Source of the DNA: Pseudomonadota bacterium
Lineage (GTDB): Bacteria; Pseudomonadota; Alphaproteobacteria; Acetobacterales; Acetobacteraceae
Assembly: GCA_021815835.1 (NCBI GenBank)
Contig: JAKAZN010000039.1
Coordinates: 1 to 9,234 of the forward strand
DNA length: 9,234 nt
Direction of reading: 5' to 3'
Below are positions 1 to 5,483 of this stretch, piece after piece. The notes below the pieces were generated by a model. That model ran no database searches. It saw only the letters and a program-made list of their open reading frames with translations, and had not been told where the DNA came from. The position numbers and the translations under genes are program-made. Position 1 is the stretch's first letter, and each line of letters begins with the position of its first letter.

Positions 1-1284
1 GCCCTGGATGACCTTGCCCGGCATGGAGCCGATATAGGTCCGCCGATGGCCGCGGATCTCCGCCTCGTCGCGCACGCCGCCCAGCGACATGCGCACGAAA
101 TTCCGCCCCGTCGCGCGCGCGATGGATTTCCCGAGCGAGGTCTTGCCCACGCCGGGCGGCCCCACCAGGCACAGGATCGGCCCGCGCACCTTCGGGCTGC
201 GCGCCTGCACCGCCAGGTACTCGATGATCCGTTCCTTGACCTTCTCCAGGCCGAAATGATCGGCTTCGAGCACCTTCTCCGCCTCGAGCACGTCGTTGCG
301 GATCTTGCTGCGCTTCTTCCAGGGGATCGACAGCATCCAGTCCAGGTAGTTGCGCACCACCGTGGATTCCGCGCTCATCGGGCTCATGGTCTTGAGCTTG
401 CGCAGCTCCGCCAGCGCCTTCTCGCGCGCTTCCTTCGTGAACCGGGTCTTCTTGATCCGGGCTTCGAGCTCGGCGGTCTCGTCCTTGCCGTCCTCGCCCT
501 CGCCCAGCTCCTTCTGGATCGCCTTGAGCTGCTCGTTCAGGTAGTACTCGCGCTGGGTCTTCTCCATCTGCCGCTTCACGCGGTTGCGGATGCGCTTTTC
601 GACCTGCAGGACACCGATCTCGGATTCCATGTGGCCGAAGACGCGCTCCAGCCGCTCACCCACGCGGGCGGTTTCCAGCACCTCCTGCTTCTCGGCGATC
701 TTCAGATTGAGATGCGCGGCCACCGTGTCGGCGAGCTTGCTCGGGTCCTCGATCTGGTTGAGGCTGACCAGAACCTCCGGCGCGATCTTCTTGTTGAGCT
801 TGATATACTGCTCGAACTGGGAGACGACGCTGCGGCCCAGCGCCTCCAGTTCCTTGCCCTCCTCGGGGGTGTCGTCCAGCGGGGTGACGTCGGCCTCGAA
901 ATAGGCCTCGGTCTCCTTGAAGCGCACGATGCGCGCGCGCTTGCCGCCTTCCACCAGCACCTTCACCGTGCCGTCCGGCAGCTTCAGCAATTGCAGGATC
1001 GTGGAGACGGTGCCGACGCGGAAGATGTCGTCGGTGGAGGGATCGTCCTGGGTGGCGTTCTTCTGCGCCACCAGCACGATCTGCTTGTCCTCCTTCATCA
1101 CCGCTTCCAGGGCGCGGACGGATTTCTCCCGGCCCACGAACAGCGGCACGATCATGTGGGGGAAGACAACGATGTCGCGCAGCGGCAGCACGGCGAGCTG
1201 CTCGGTCCCGGGCGCGCGCCGTGCCGGGGGCTGACCCGCGGGCCCTGGCGGGCCCTCAGGCCCGGGCCGGTCGGATTCCGTCAT
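1..1284 (-). CDS. lon: Lon ATP-dependent protease, N-terminal 428 residues (cut by window edge)
   Basis: Lon is a cytoplasmic AAA+ serine protease that unfolds and degrades misfolded and short-lived regulatory proteins. The visible part starts with a Pro/Gly-rich tail of about 28 residues, then the Lon substrate-binding domain from [15 protein letters not shown] (about 30-230). A charged coiled-coil stretch follows ([20 protein letters not shown], about 240-330), then the start of the AAA+ module with Walker A GPPGVGKT at 375-382 and the following [21 protein letters not shown] segment. Walker B, the sensors and the Ser-Lys protease dyad lie beyond the left edge, so about half of a usual ~800-residue Lon is seen. 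The ATG at 1284 is chosen because an AAGGAGGT ribosome site sits 5 nt upstream. It is the last gene of tig-clpP-clpX-lon, 151 bp after clpX, with its own candidate heat-shock promoter. The frame is open to position 1 with no sign of decay. Confidence 0.97.
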   Translation of the reverse strand, partial: MTESDRPGPEGPPGPAGQPPARRAPGTEQLAVLPLRDIVVFPHMIVPLFVGREKSVRALEAVMKEDKQIVLVAQKNATQDDPSTDDIFRVGTVSTILQLLKLPDGTVKVLVEGGKRARIVRFKETEAYFEADVTPLDDTPEEGKELEALGRSVVSQFEQYIKLNKKIAPEVLVSLNQIEDPSKLADTVAAHLNLKIAEKQEVLETARVGERLERVFGHMESEIGVLQVEKRIRNRVKRQMEKTQREYYLNEQLKAIQKELGEGEDGKDETAELEARIKKTRFTKEAREKALAELRKLKTMSPMSAESTVVRNYLDWMLSIPWKKRSKIRNDVLEAEKVLEADHFGLEKVKERIIEYLAVQARSPKVRGPILCLVGPPGVGKTSLGKSIARATGRNFVRMSLGGVRDEAEIRGHRRTYIGSMPGKVIQG

Positions 1285-1289
1285 AGGTG

Positions 1290-1297
1290 ACCTCCTT
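1290..1297 (-). promoter_or_regulatory. Ribosome binding site of lon
   Basis: On the minus strand AAGGAGGT is a full match to the anti-Shine-Dalgarno sequence and lies 5 nt before the ATG at 1284. It is the strongest ribosome site in the window and fixes the lon start. Confidence 0.8.
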
Positions 1298-1374
1298 CAG
1301 GACAGTCGCGGCACGTTCCGCCCGAGTTTGGCACGGATCGGGCCGGGGTGGGGGGAATCCCCGTCTGAGACTGG

Positions 1375-1402
1375 ATATCGGCGGTCAGGTCCCAGGGACA
1401 AG
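1375..1402 (-). promoter_or_regulatory. Candidate RpoH (sigma-32) promoter of lon
   Basis: On the minus strand CTTG (1399-1402), a 17-nt spacer and CCGATAT (1375-1381) match the alphaproteobacterial RpoH pattern CTTG-N17/18-CYTATNT with a single mismatch. It also fits the enterobacterial form CTTGAAA-N13-CCCCATNT reasonably well. Transcription would begin near 1368, leaving a leader of about 85 nt before the lon ATG. lon is a standard heat-shock regulon member, which supports the call. It rests on consensus matching by eye only. Confidence 0.45.
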
Positions 1403-1430
1403 ACCCGCACCGGGCCTCCCTCGGCGCGGG
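1398..1430 (-). terminator. Candidate intrinsic terminator after clpX
   Basis: Six bases after the clpX stop, the minus strand reads CCCGCGCCG (1422-1430), a 9-nt loop and CGGTGCGGG (1404-1412). This is a 9-bp stem with one G-U pair, followed by TCTTGT (1398-1403), an imperfect T-tract. The T-tract contains the CTTG that I propose as the -35 of the lon promoter, so terminator and promoter are nested. The loose T-tract limits confidence; the hairpin could also act only in mRNA stability. Confidence 0.45.
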
Positions 1431-1435
1431 GCGTC

Positions 1436-2689
1436 TCAGGCGCCGCCCTCCGCCCGCTCCTTGCCATAGGTGAACAGCGGATTGGCGCGGGATTCCGCCA
1501 CTTCGCGGTTGATCGTCACCTCCTCCACCCCATCCAGGCCGGGCAGGTCGAACATGGTGCCGAGCAGGATCTGCTCCATGATCGAACGGAGCCCGCGTGC
1601 CCCGGTGCGGCGCCCGATCGCGCGGGTGGCCACGGAGCGCAGGGCGTCCTCGGTGAAGGAGAGCTTCACCCCCTCCATCTCGAACAGGCGGCCATACTGC
1701 TTCACCAGGGCGTTCTTGGGCTTGGTCAGGATCTCGACCAGCGCCTTCTCGTCCAGGTCGTCCAGGGTCGCCACCACAGGCAGCCGGCCGATGAATTCCG
1801 GGATCAGGCCAAATTTCAGCAGGTCCTCGGGCTCCACCTCGCGCAGCACCTGGCCGGTGCGCCGCTCATCGGGGGCGCGCACTTCCGAGCCGAAGCCGAT
1901 CCCCGCGCCCTTGCCGCGGGCGCCGATGATCTTCTCCAGCCCCGAGAACGCGCCGCCGCAGACGAACAGGATGTTGGTGGTATCGACCTGGAGGAATTCC
2001 TGCTGCGGGTGCTTGCGCCCGCCTTGCGGCGGCACCGAGGCCACCGTCCCTTCCATGATTTTCAGCAGCGCCTGCTGCACGCCCTCACCCGAAACATCCC
2101 GCGTGATCGAGGGATTGTCCGACTTGCGGGAAATCTTATCCACCTCGTCGATATAGACGATGCCGCGCTGCGCCCGCTCCACGTTGTAATCCGCGGCCTG
2201 CAGCAGCTTGAGGATGATGTTCTCCACATCCTCGCCCACATAGCCGGCTTCCGTCAGCGTGGTCGCGTCCGCCATGGTGAACGGCACATCGAGAATCCGC
2301 GCCAGGGTCTGCGCCAGCAGGGTCTTGCCCGAGCCGGTCGGTCCCAGCAGCAGGATGTTGGATTTCGCGATCTCGACGTCGTTGTTCTTCTGCCCGTGCG
2401 CGAGCCGCTTGTAGTGGTTGTGGACTGCGACGCTCAGCACCTTCTTGGCGTGGTCCTGGCCGATCACGTAGTCGTCCAGCACCTTGCAGATCTCGCGCGG
2501 AGTCGGCACGCCATCGCGCGACTTGACCAGGTGCGTCTTGTGCTCCTCGCGGATGATATCCATGCAGAGCTCGACGCATTCATCGCAGATGAACACCGTC
2601 GGGCCGGCGATGAGCTTGCGCACCTCGTGCTGCGACTTGCCGCAGAACGAGCAATAGAGGGTGTTCTTCGAGTCGCCGGACTTGCTCAT
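1436..2689 (-). CDS. clpX: ClpX, ATP-binding unfoldase of the ClpXP protease
   Basis: ClpX is a hexameric AAA+ unfoldase in the cytoplasm. It recognises tagged substrates such as ssrA-tagged chains and threads them into ClpP. The 417-residue length is normal. Visible in order: an N-terminal zinc-binding domain with Cys13, Cys16, Cys35 and Cys38; Walker A GPTGSGKT (116-123); pore loop GYVG (149-152); Walker B IVYIDE (177-182); the second pore loop RKH (225-227); the ClpP-docking tripeptide IGF (264-266); and sensor 2 GARGLR (363-368). No key residue is missing. The start is the ATG at 2689, with AGGAG 5 nt upstream and the usual [18 protein letters not shown] beginning. The frame stays open upstream to 2806, but those 39 residues resemble nothing in ClpX. 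It lies between clpP (244-bp gap) and lon (151-bp gap), all on one strand, as in many alphaproteobacteria. Confidence 0.98.
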   Translation of the reverse strand: MSKSGDSKNTLYCSFCGKSQHEVRKLIAGPTVFICDECVELCMDIIREEHKTHLVKSRDGVPTPREICKVLDDYVIGQDHAKKVLSVAVHNHYKRLAHGQKNNDVEIAKSNILLLGPTGSGKTLLAQTLARILDVPFTMADATTLTEAGYVGEDVENIILKLLQAADYNVERAQRGIVYIDEVDKISRKSDNPSITRDVSGEGVQQALLKIMEGTVASVPPQGGRKHPQQEFLQVDTTNILFVCGGAFSGLEKIIGARGKGAGIGFGSEVRAPDERRTGQVLREVEPEDLLKFGLIPEFIGRLPVVATLDDLDEKALVEILTKPKNALVKQYGRLFEMEGVKLSFTEDALRSVATRAIGRRTGARGLRSIMEQILLGTMFDLPGLDGVEEVTINREVAESRANPLFTYGKERAEGGA

Positions 2690-2816
2690 GACCGCTCCTG
2701 TCCCGCCTGGGTCGGGACCAAACTCCAGACTAACTCCCGGCGGGCGATCGCGACAAGAATCGCGAGCGATCTCCGGGTTGCGCCAAATCCCCCCGAGCCG
2801 GCGCACCGGGAGGGGA

Positions 2817-2844
2817 TAGTAAGGCGCGCGAAGGGTAAAGCAAG
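2817..2844 (-). promoter_or_regulatory. Candidate promoter of clpX
   Basis: On the minus strand CTTG (2841-2844), 17 nt and CTTACTA (2817-2823) partly match the RpoH pattern CTTG-N17/18-CYTATNT. The same DNA can also be read as a sigma-70-like pair, TTGCTT (2838-2843), 16 nt and TACTAT (2816-2821). Either reading puts the transcription start about 120 nt before the clpX ATG. The region is richer in A and T than its surroundings. Which sigma factor reads it cannot be decided from sequence. Confidence 0.35.
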
Positions 2845-2863
2845 GATGAGGCCGCGAATCGCC

Positions 2864-2911
2864 CCCAGGGACGCCCCCCGGGACGCTCCCTGGGCCGCTC
2901 CCTGGGGCCGG
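2864..2911. repeat. Four-unit 12-bp tandem repeat with CCCnGGG cores
   Basis: Four consecutive 12-mers start CCCAGGG (2864), CCCCGGG (2876), CCCTGGG (2888) and CCCTGGG (2900), each followed by a GC-rich pentamer such as ACGCC, ACGCT, CCGCT or GCCGG. Because CCCAGGG and CCCTGGG are complementary, the array can also fold. CCCAGGGA (2864-2871) pairs with TCCCTGGG at 2887-2894, and CCCCAGGGA (2863-2871) pairs with TCCCTGGGG at 2899-2907. It begins 22 nt after the clpP stop, so it may act as the 3' hairpin of clpP mRNA, although no T-tract follows. Its function is unknown. Confidence 0.7.
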
Positions 2912-2933
2912 CGCGGTCGGTCCCCGATCCGGC

Positions 2934-3578
2934 TCAGGATTTCCCGGCTTCCTCGGCCGGCACCGGGCGGCTTGCCACCACCTGATCGACCAGGCCGAAT
3001 TCCTGCGCTTCCTCGGCGGACATGTAGCTGTCGCGCTCCAGCTTGCGCTCGATCGCCTCGATCGGCTGGCCGGTGTGGCGGACGTAGATCTCGTTCAGCC
3101 GCTTGCGCAGCGACAGGATCTCGCGGGCCTGGATCTCGATATCGGTGGCCTGGCCCTGCGCGCCGCCGGAGGGCTGATGCACCATGATCCGCGCGTTCGG
3201 CAGCGCGTAGCGCTTGCCCTTTGCGCCCGCCGTCAGCAGCAGACTGCCCATGGACGCCGCCATGCCGATGCAGACGGTGCTCACCGGGCTGCGGATATAC
3301 TGCATGGTGTCGTAGATCGCGAGGCCGGCCGAGACCACCCCGCCCGGGCTGTTGATATAGAACGAGATATCCTTGTTCGGATTCTCCGATTCCAGGAACA
3401 GCAACTGCGCGCAGACCAGGCTGCTGACCTCGTCGAACACCGCCCCGGTCAGGAACACGATCCGTTCCTTGAGCAGGCGGGAGTAAATATCGAACGCCCG
3501 TTCGCCGCGCGCGGTCTGCTCGACCACCATCGGCACCAGGGTGTTCATGTAGGTCTCGGTGGGATCGCGATCCCTCAT
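2934..3578 (-). CDS. clpP: ClpP, proteolytic subunit of the Clp protease
   Basis: ClpP is a self-compartmentalised serine peptidase. Two stacked heptamers degrade polypeptides delivered by ClpX, and by ClpA where present, in the cytoplasm. With the start used here it has 214 residues, a normal length. The catalytic triad is complete: Ser109 in GMAASMGS, His134 in IMVHQPSGG and Asp183 in ERDSYMS. The 25- and 49-residue spacings equal those of the classical enzyme. The oxyanion-loop region [11 protein letters not shown] is present at 75-85. The first residues MRDRDP and the LVPMVVEQT stretch are typical for alphaproteobacteria. I choose the ATG at 3578 over an in-frame GTG at 3587 because AAGG lies 8 nt before the ATG and leaves no room for the GTG. 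It follows tig by 90 bp and precedes clpX, its partner. Confidence 0.97.
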   Translation of the reverse strand: MRDRDPTETYMNTLVPMVVEQTARGERAFDIYSRLLKERIVFLTGAVFDEVSSLVCAQLLFLESENPNKDISFYINSPGGVVSAGLAIYDTMQYIRSPVSTVCIGMAASMGSLLLTAGAKGKRYALPNARIMVHQPSGGAQGQATDIEIQAREILSLRKRLNEIYVRHTGQPIEAIERKLERDSYMSAEEAQEFGLVDQVVASRPVPAEEAGKS

Positions 3579-3584
3579 GGCGGG

Positions 3585-3590
3585 CACCTT
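3585..3590 (-). promoter_or_regulatory. Ribosome binding site that decides the clpP start
   Basis: AAGGTG on the minus strand has its GG 8 nt before the ATG at 3578. It overlaps the alternative GTG at 3585-3587, which therefore cannot be served by it. This supports the 214-residue form of ClpP. Confidence 0.55.
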
Positions 3591-3622
3591 CGCGCGGGAA
3601 GTCGGGGGGAAACCGGGATCAT

Positions 3623-3650
3623 AGATAGGGCGCGGCGGGCCGGCCGCAAC
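3623..3650 (-). promoter_or_regulatory. Candidate RpoH (sigma-32) promoter of clpP
   Basis: On the minus strand GTTG (3647-3650), 17 nt and CCTATCT (3623-3629) match CTTG-N17/18-CYTATNT with one mismatch in the -35 and a perfect -10. Transcription would start about 40 nt before the clpP ATG at 3578. The -35 lies in the loop and closing base pair of the hairpin that follows tig. clpP is a typical heat-shock gene. The match was found by eye, so it is a candidate only. Confidence 0.45.
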
Positions 3651-3660
3651 TCGGCCGGCC
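3638..3660 (-). terminator. GC hairpin after tig, possible terminator or processing stem
   Basis: A perfect 9-bp inverted repeat, GGCCGGCCG (3638-3646) and CGGCCGGCC (3652-3660), encloses a 5-nt loop. It lies 8 nt beyond the tig stop. Every stem pair is G-C, so it should be very stable in RNA. No T-run follows on the minus strand, so it is not a classical intrinsic terminator. It may attenuate read-through into clpP or protect the tig 3' end. Confidence 0.5.
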
Positions 3661-3668
3661 GGACGGGG

Positions 3669-5078
3669 TCAGGCCGGGGTTTCGCTGGCCGGGGTTTCGC
3701 TGGCCGGGGTTTCGCTGGCCGGGGCTTCCGCCGCCGGGGCGGCTGCCGCCGAGGCCTCCTCCATCAGCGTCGCGGGGGAGACCGGCGTTTCGGTGACCCG
3801 CGCCAGCTCCAGCACGAAATCGACCGTCTTCTCCTCGAAGATCGGCCCGCGCAGATGCTCCGCCGCTTGCGGGTTCTGGCGGAAGAACTCCATGACCTTG
3901 GCTTCCTGGCCGCGATAGCGGGCGGCCTCGGCGCGCATCGCGCGGGTCATCTCTTCCGGGCCGACGGTGATGTTGTGCACCCGGCCGACCTCGGCGAGCA
4001 GCAGGCCCAGGCGGACGCGCCGCTCGGCGATCCCGCGGTATTCGGCCCGTAACGTCTCCTCGTCCTTGCCCGCATCGTCGGCATCCAGCCGCCCGGCCTG
4101 GCGATCGGCATCGACGCGCGCCCAGATCTGGGCGAACTCCGCCTCGGCCAGGCTGTCCGGGATCGGAAAATCCGCGATCCCCGACAGCCGGTCCAACAGC
4201 TCGCGCTTGAGCCGCGCCCGCGCCAGCTCGCCATATTCCCGCTGCATCTGCCCGCGTATCAGGTCCCTGACCTCGTCGAGCGTGTCGAAGCTGAGCTTCT
4301 TCGCCAGTTCGTCGTCCAGCGCCGGCACGTCCGGACGGCGGATTTCCTTGGCGGTGACGGTGAACTCGGCCTTCTTGCCGGCCAGCTCCGCGGCCCCGTA
4401 CGGATCGGGGAACTGCGCGGCGATGACCCGCGTCTCGCCGGGGCGAATCCCTTCGATCCCCTCGGAGAAGCCCTCGATATACCCGGGGCCGCCCACTTCC
4501 ACCTCGGCGTCGGTCGCGGTGCCGCCCGGGAAGGCGGTGCCATCGACCTTGCCCTCGTAGTCGAGCAGCACGACCTCCCCCTTGGCCGCGCCGCGCCCGG
4601 CGAGATCGTCCTCGGTGAGCGGCACCAGCGTGCGGTTGCGCTCGGCGAGATTGGCCAGCGCCTTGGCCAGGTCTTCGTCGCCGATCTCGGCCTTCATCCG
4701 GGTCAGTTCGATCGCGGCGAAATCCGGCAGCGCGATGTCGGGCAGGATTTCGAGCGCGACGGTGAATTCCATGTCGCTTGCGGCCTCGGTCGCGACCAGA
4801 TCGACCTTGGGCTGCATCGCCGGGCGCAGGCCGCGATCGCTCAGCACCTGACGGGTCGATTCATTCACTGTCTGTTCGATCACCTCGGCCGAAACCGCCG
4901 GGCCGAAGCGCTGGCGCAGCACCATGAGCGGCACCTTGCCCGGGCGGAAGCCGGGCAGGCGGGCGGTGCGGCCGAGTTCGGCGAAGCGGGCCGCGCGGCG
5001 GGTTTCCACCTCGGCCCCGGGGACCACGACGGTGTAGGCGCGCTTCAATCCCTCGGCGAGCGTCTCGGTAACCTGCAT
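3669..5078 (-). CDS. tig: Trigger factor, ribosome-associated chaperone and prolyl isomerase
   Basis: Trigger factor sits at the ribosomal exit tunnel through its N-terminal domain and shields nascent chains. The product has 469 residues, slightly above the usual ~430-450. The ribosome-docking signature GFRPGK is at 43-48. An FKBP-type isomerase domain spans about 164-247 (from AAKGEVVLLDYEGKVDG through EGFSEGIEG and FPDPYGAAELAGKKAEF). A helical C-terminal chaperone domain follows to about residue 435. The tail is low-complexity Ala/Pro/Glu and ends in three perfect SETPA repeats up to the stop. The ATG at 5078 gives the usual MQVTETLAEGLKR start. Longer readings would translate the tRNA gene. 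The ribosome site is poor: AGGAA lies 13 nt upstream. It starts 42 bp after tRNA-Leu with no clear promoter between them, so co-transcription with the tRNA is likely. Confidence 0.97.
   Translation of the reverse strand: MQVTETLAEGLKRAYTVVVPGAEVETRRAARFAELGRTARLPGFRPGKVPLMVLRQRFGPAVSAEVIEQTVNESTRQVLSDRGLRPAMQPKVDLVATEAASDMEFTVALEILPDIALPDFAAIELTRMKAEIGDEDLAKALANLAERNRTLVPLTEDDLAGRGAAKGEVVLLDYEGKVDGTAFPGGTATDAEVEVGGPGYIEGFSEGIEGIRPGETRVIAAQFPDPYGAAELAGKKAEFTVTAKEIRRPDVPALDDELAKKLSFDTLDEVRDLIRGQMQREYGELARARLKRELLDRLSGIADFPIPDSLAEAEFAQIWARVDADRQAGRLDADDAGKDEETLRAEYRGIAERRVRLGLLLAEVGRVHNITVGPEEMTRAMRAEAARYRGQEAKVMEFFRQNPQAAEHLRGPIFEEKTVDFVLELARVTETPVSPATLMEEASAAAAPAAEAPASETPASETPASETPA
3672..3716 (-). 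repeat. Three perfect 15-bp tandem repeats at the 3' end of tig
   Basis: The unit ggccggggtttcgct is repeated exactly at 3672, 3687 and 3702. A degenerate fourth copy starts at 3717 (ggccggggcttccg). On the coding strand each unit encodes Ser-Glu-Thr-Pro-Ala, and the fourth encodes Ala-Glu-Ala-Pro-Ala. Exact DNA identity points to recent duplication by slippage. A 15-bp unit keeps the reading frame, so copy number can change without harming the folded domains. Confidence 0.9.
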
Positions 5079-5120
5079 CTCGGTCGGAGCTTTCCTGCTA
5101 TGCGGACGGACGGTGGAAGG

Positions 5121-5204
5121 TGGTGCGGGCGGGGGGATTCGAACCCCCACGGCTTGCGCCACCAGAACCTAAATCTGGCGTGTCTGCCATTCCACCACGC
5201 CCGC
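5121..5204 (-). tRNA. tRNA-Leu, anticodon UAG
   Basis: On the minus strand the 7-bp acceptor stem GCGGGCG/CGCCCGC is followed by discriminator A and an encoded CCA. The anticodon stem CCAGA/TCTGG holds the loop TTTAGGT with anticodon TAG (5169-5171), which reads CUN leucine codons. A long variable arm (GGC-GCAA-GCC) marks it as a class II tRNA. The T arm GGGGG-TTCGAAT-CCCCC is perfect. Length is 84 nt including CCA. It lies 42 bp upstream of tig on the same strand, probably sharing its transcript. The flanks show no integrase gene or attachment-site repeat. Confidence 0.96.
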
Positions 5205-5240
5205 CGGAGTGTTCGCCGGCCGGCTGGCGGCCGACGGGGG

Positions 5241-5269
5241 GCTTTAGCGGGTCCGCCCCACCTCGGCAA
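5241..5269 (-). promoter_or_regulatory. Candidate housekeeping promoter of tRNA-Leu (and tig)
   Basis: On the minus strand TTGCCG (5264-5269), a 17-nt spacer and TAAAGC (5241-5246) form a sigma-70-like pair. The -10 ends 36 nt before the tRNA 5' end at 5204, which suits a short leader. The -10 matches the consensus at only three positions. It is the best candidate in this GC-rich stretch, but weak. Confidence 0.3.
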
Positions 5270-5360
5270 GCACCGGGCCAGGCCGGGCTTCGTGGCTGGT
5301 CCGCCGATCCTGGTCCCAATCGTTGCGAGACCGGGGGGGCGACCCGACAATCCGCGGCAC

Positions 5361-5373
5361 GCCTTGACAAGGC
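5361..5373. promoter_or_regulatory. 13-bp palindrome over the -35 of the transporter operon, possible operator
   Basis: GCCTTG-A-CAAGGC is a perfect inverted repeat around a central A and contains the whole TTGACA hexamer. A regulator bound here as a dimer would block RNA polymerase. The half-sites are short (6 bp) and partly dictated by the -35 itself, so this could be chance. No regulator gene is in the window. Confidence 0.3.
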
Positions 5374-5393
5374 ACGACGCCGGATCGCCAAAT
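5364..5393 (+). promoter_or_regulatory. Candidate sigma-70 promoter of the ABC transporter operon
   Basis: A perfect TTGACA -35 (5364-5369) is followed after 18 nt by CCAAAT (5388-5393), which keeps the last three bases of the -10 consensus. Transcription would begin near 5400, about 84 nt before the binding-protein ATG. The strong -35 with a weak -10 is common for activator- or repressor-controlled promoters. Confidence 0.45.
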
Positions 5394-5483
5394 AGGTGCC
5401 GCAAGCCGGGCGCTCCGCGAATGCACGCGGGGCGACTGTGCCAAGACAGGCCCCAACGGCCATTCTCCAGGGAGGGTAAGTCC

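Noticed and set aside
46..1290. A 414-codon plus-strand open frame opposite lon
   Set aside because: It mirrors lon codons and has the low-complexity Leu/His/Arg/Asp composition expected of a shadow; lon is unambiguous.
2690..2806. N-terminal extension of ClpX by 39 residues
   Set aside because: The extension has no similarity to ClpX proteins, and the ATG at 2689 has a good ribosome site and the family-typical start.
1328..3187. A 619-codon open frame on the plus strand across clpX and into clpP
   Set aside because: It is the antisense shadow of conserved clpX and clpP codons, with no ribosome site and no recognisable protein.
3075..4052. A plus-strand frame containing GRGFAGRGFAGRGFAGRGF-type repeats
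   Set aside because: The apparent glycine-arginine repeat is the tig SETPA DNA repeat read from the wrong strand.
5079..5162. N-terminal extension of trigger factor by 28 residues
   Set aside because: It would translate part of the tRNA-Leu gene; the family-typical start is MQVTETL at 5078.
5121..5204. tRNA-Leu as an integration site for a mobile element
   Set aside because: No integrase, no direct repeat of the tRNA 3' end and no change in composition is visible; both flanks are ordinary chromosomal genes.
5100..5483. Upstream extension of the binding-protein frame
   Set aside because: It runs through the tRNA and promoter region; the signal peptide and ribosome site place the start at 5484.
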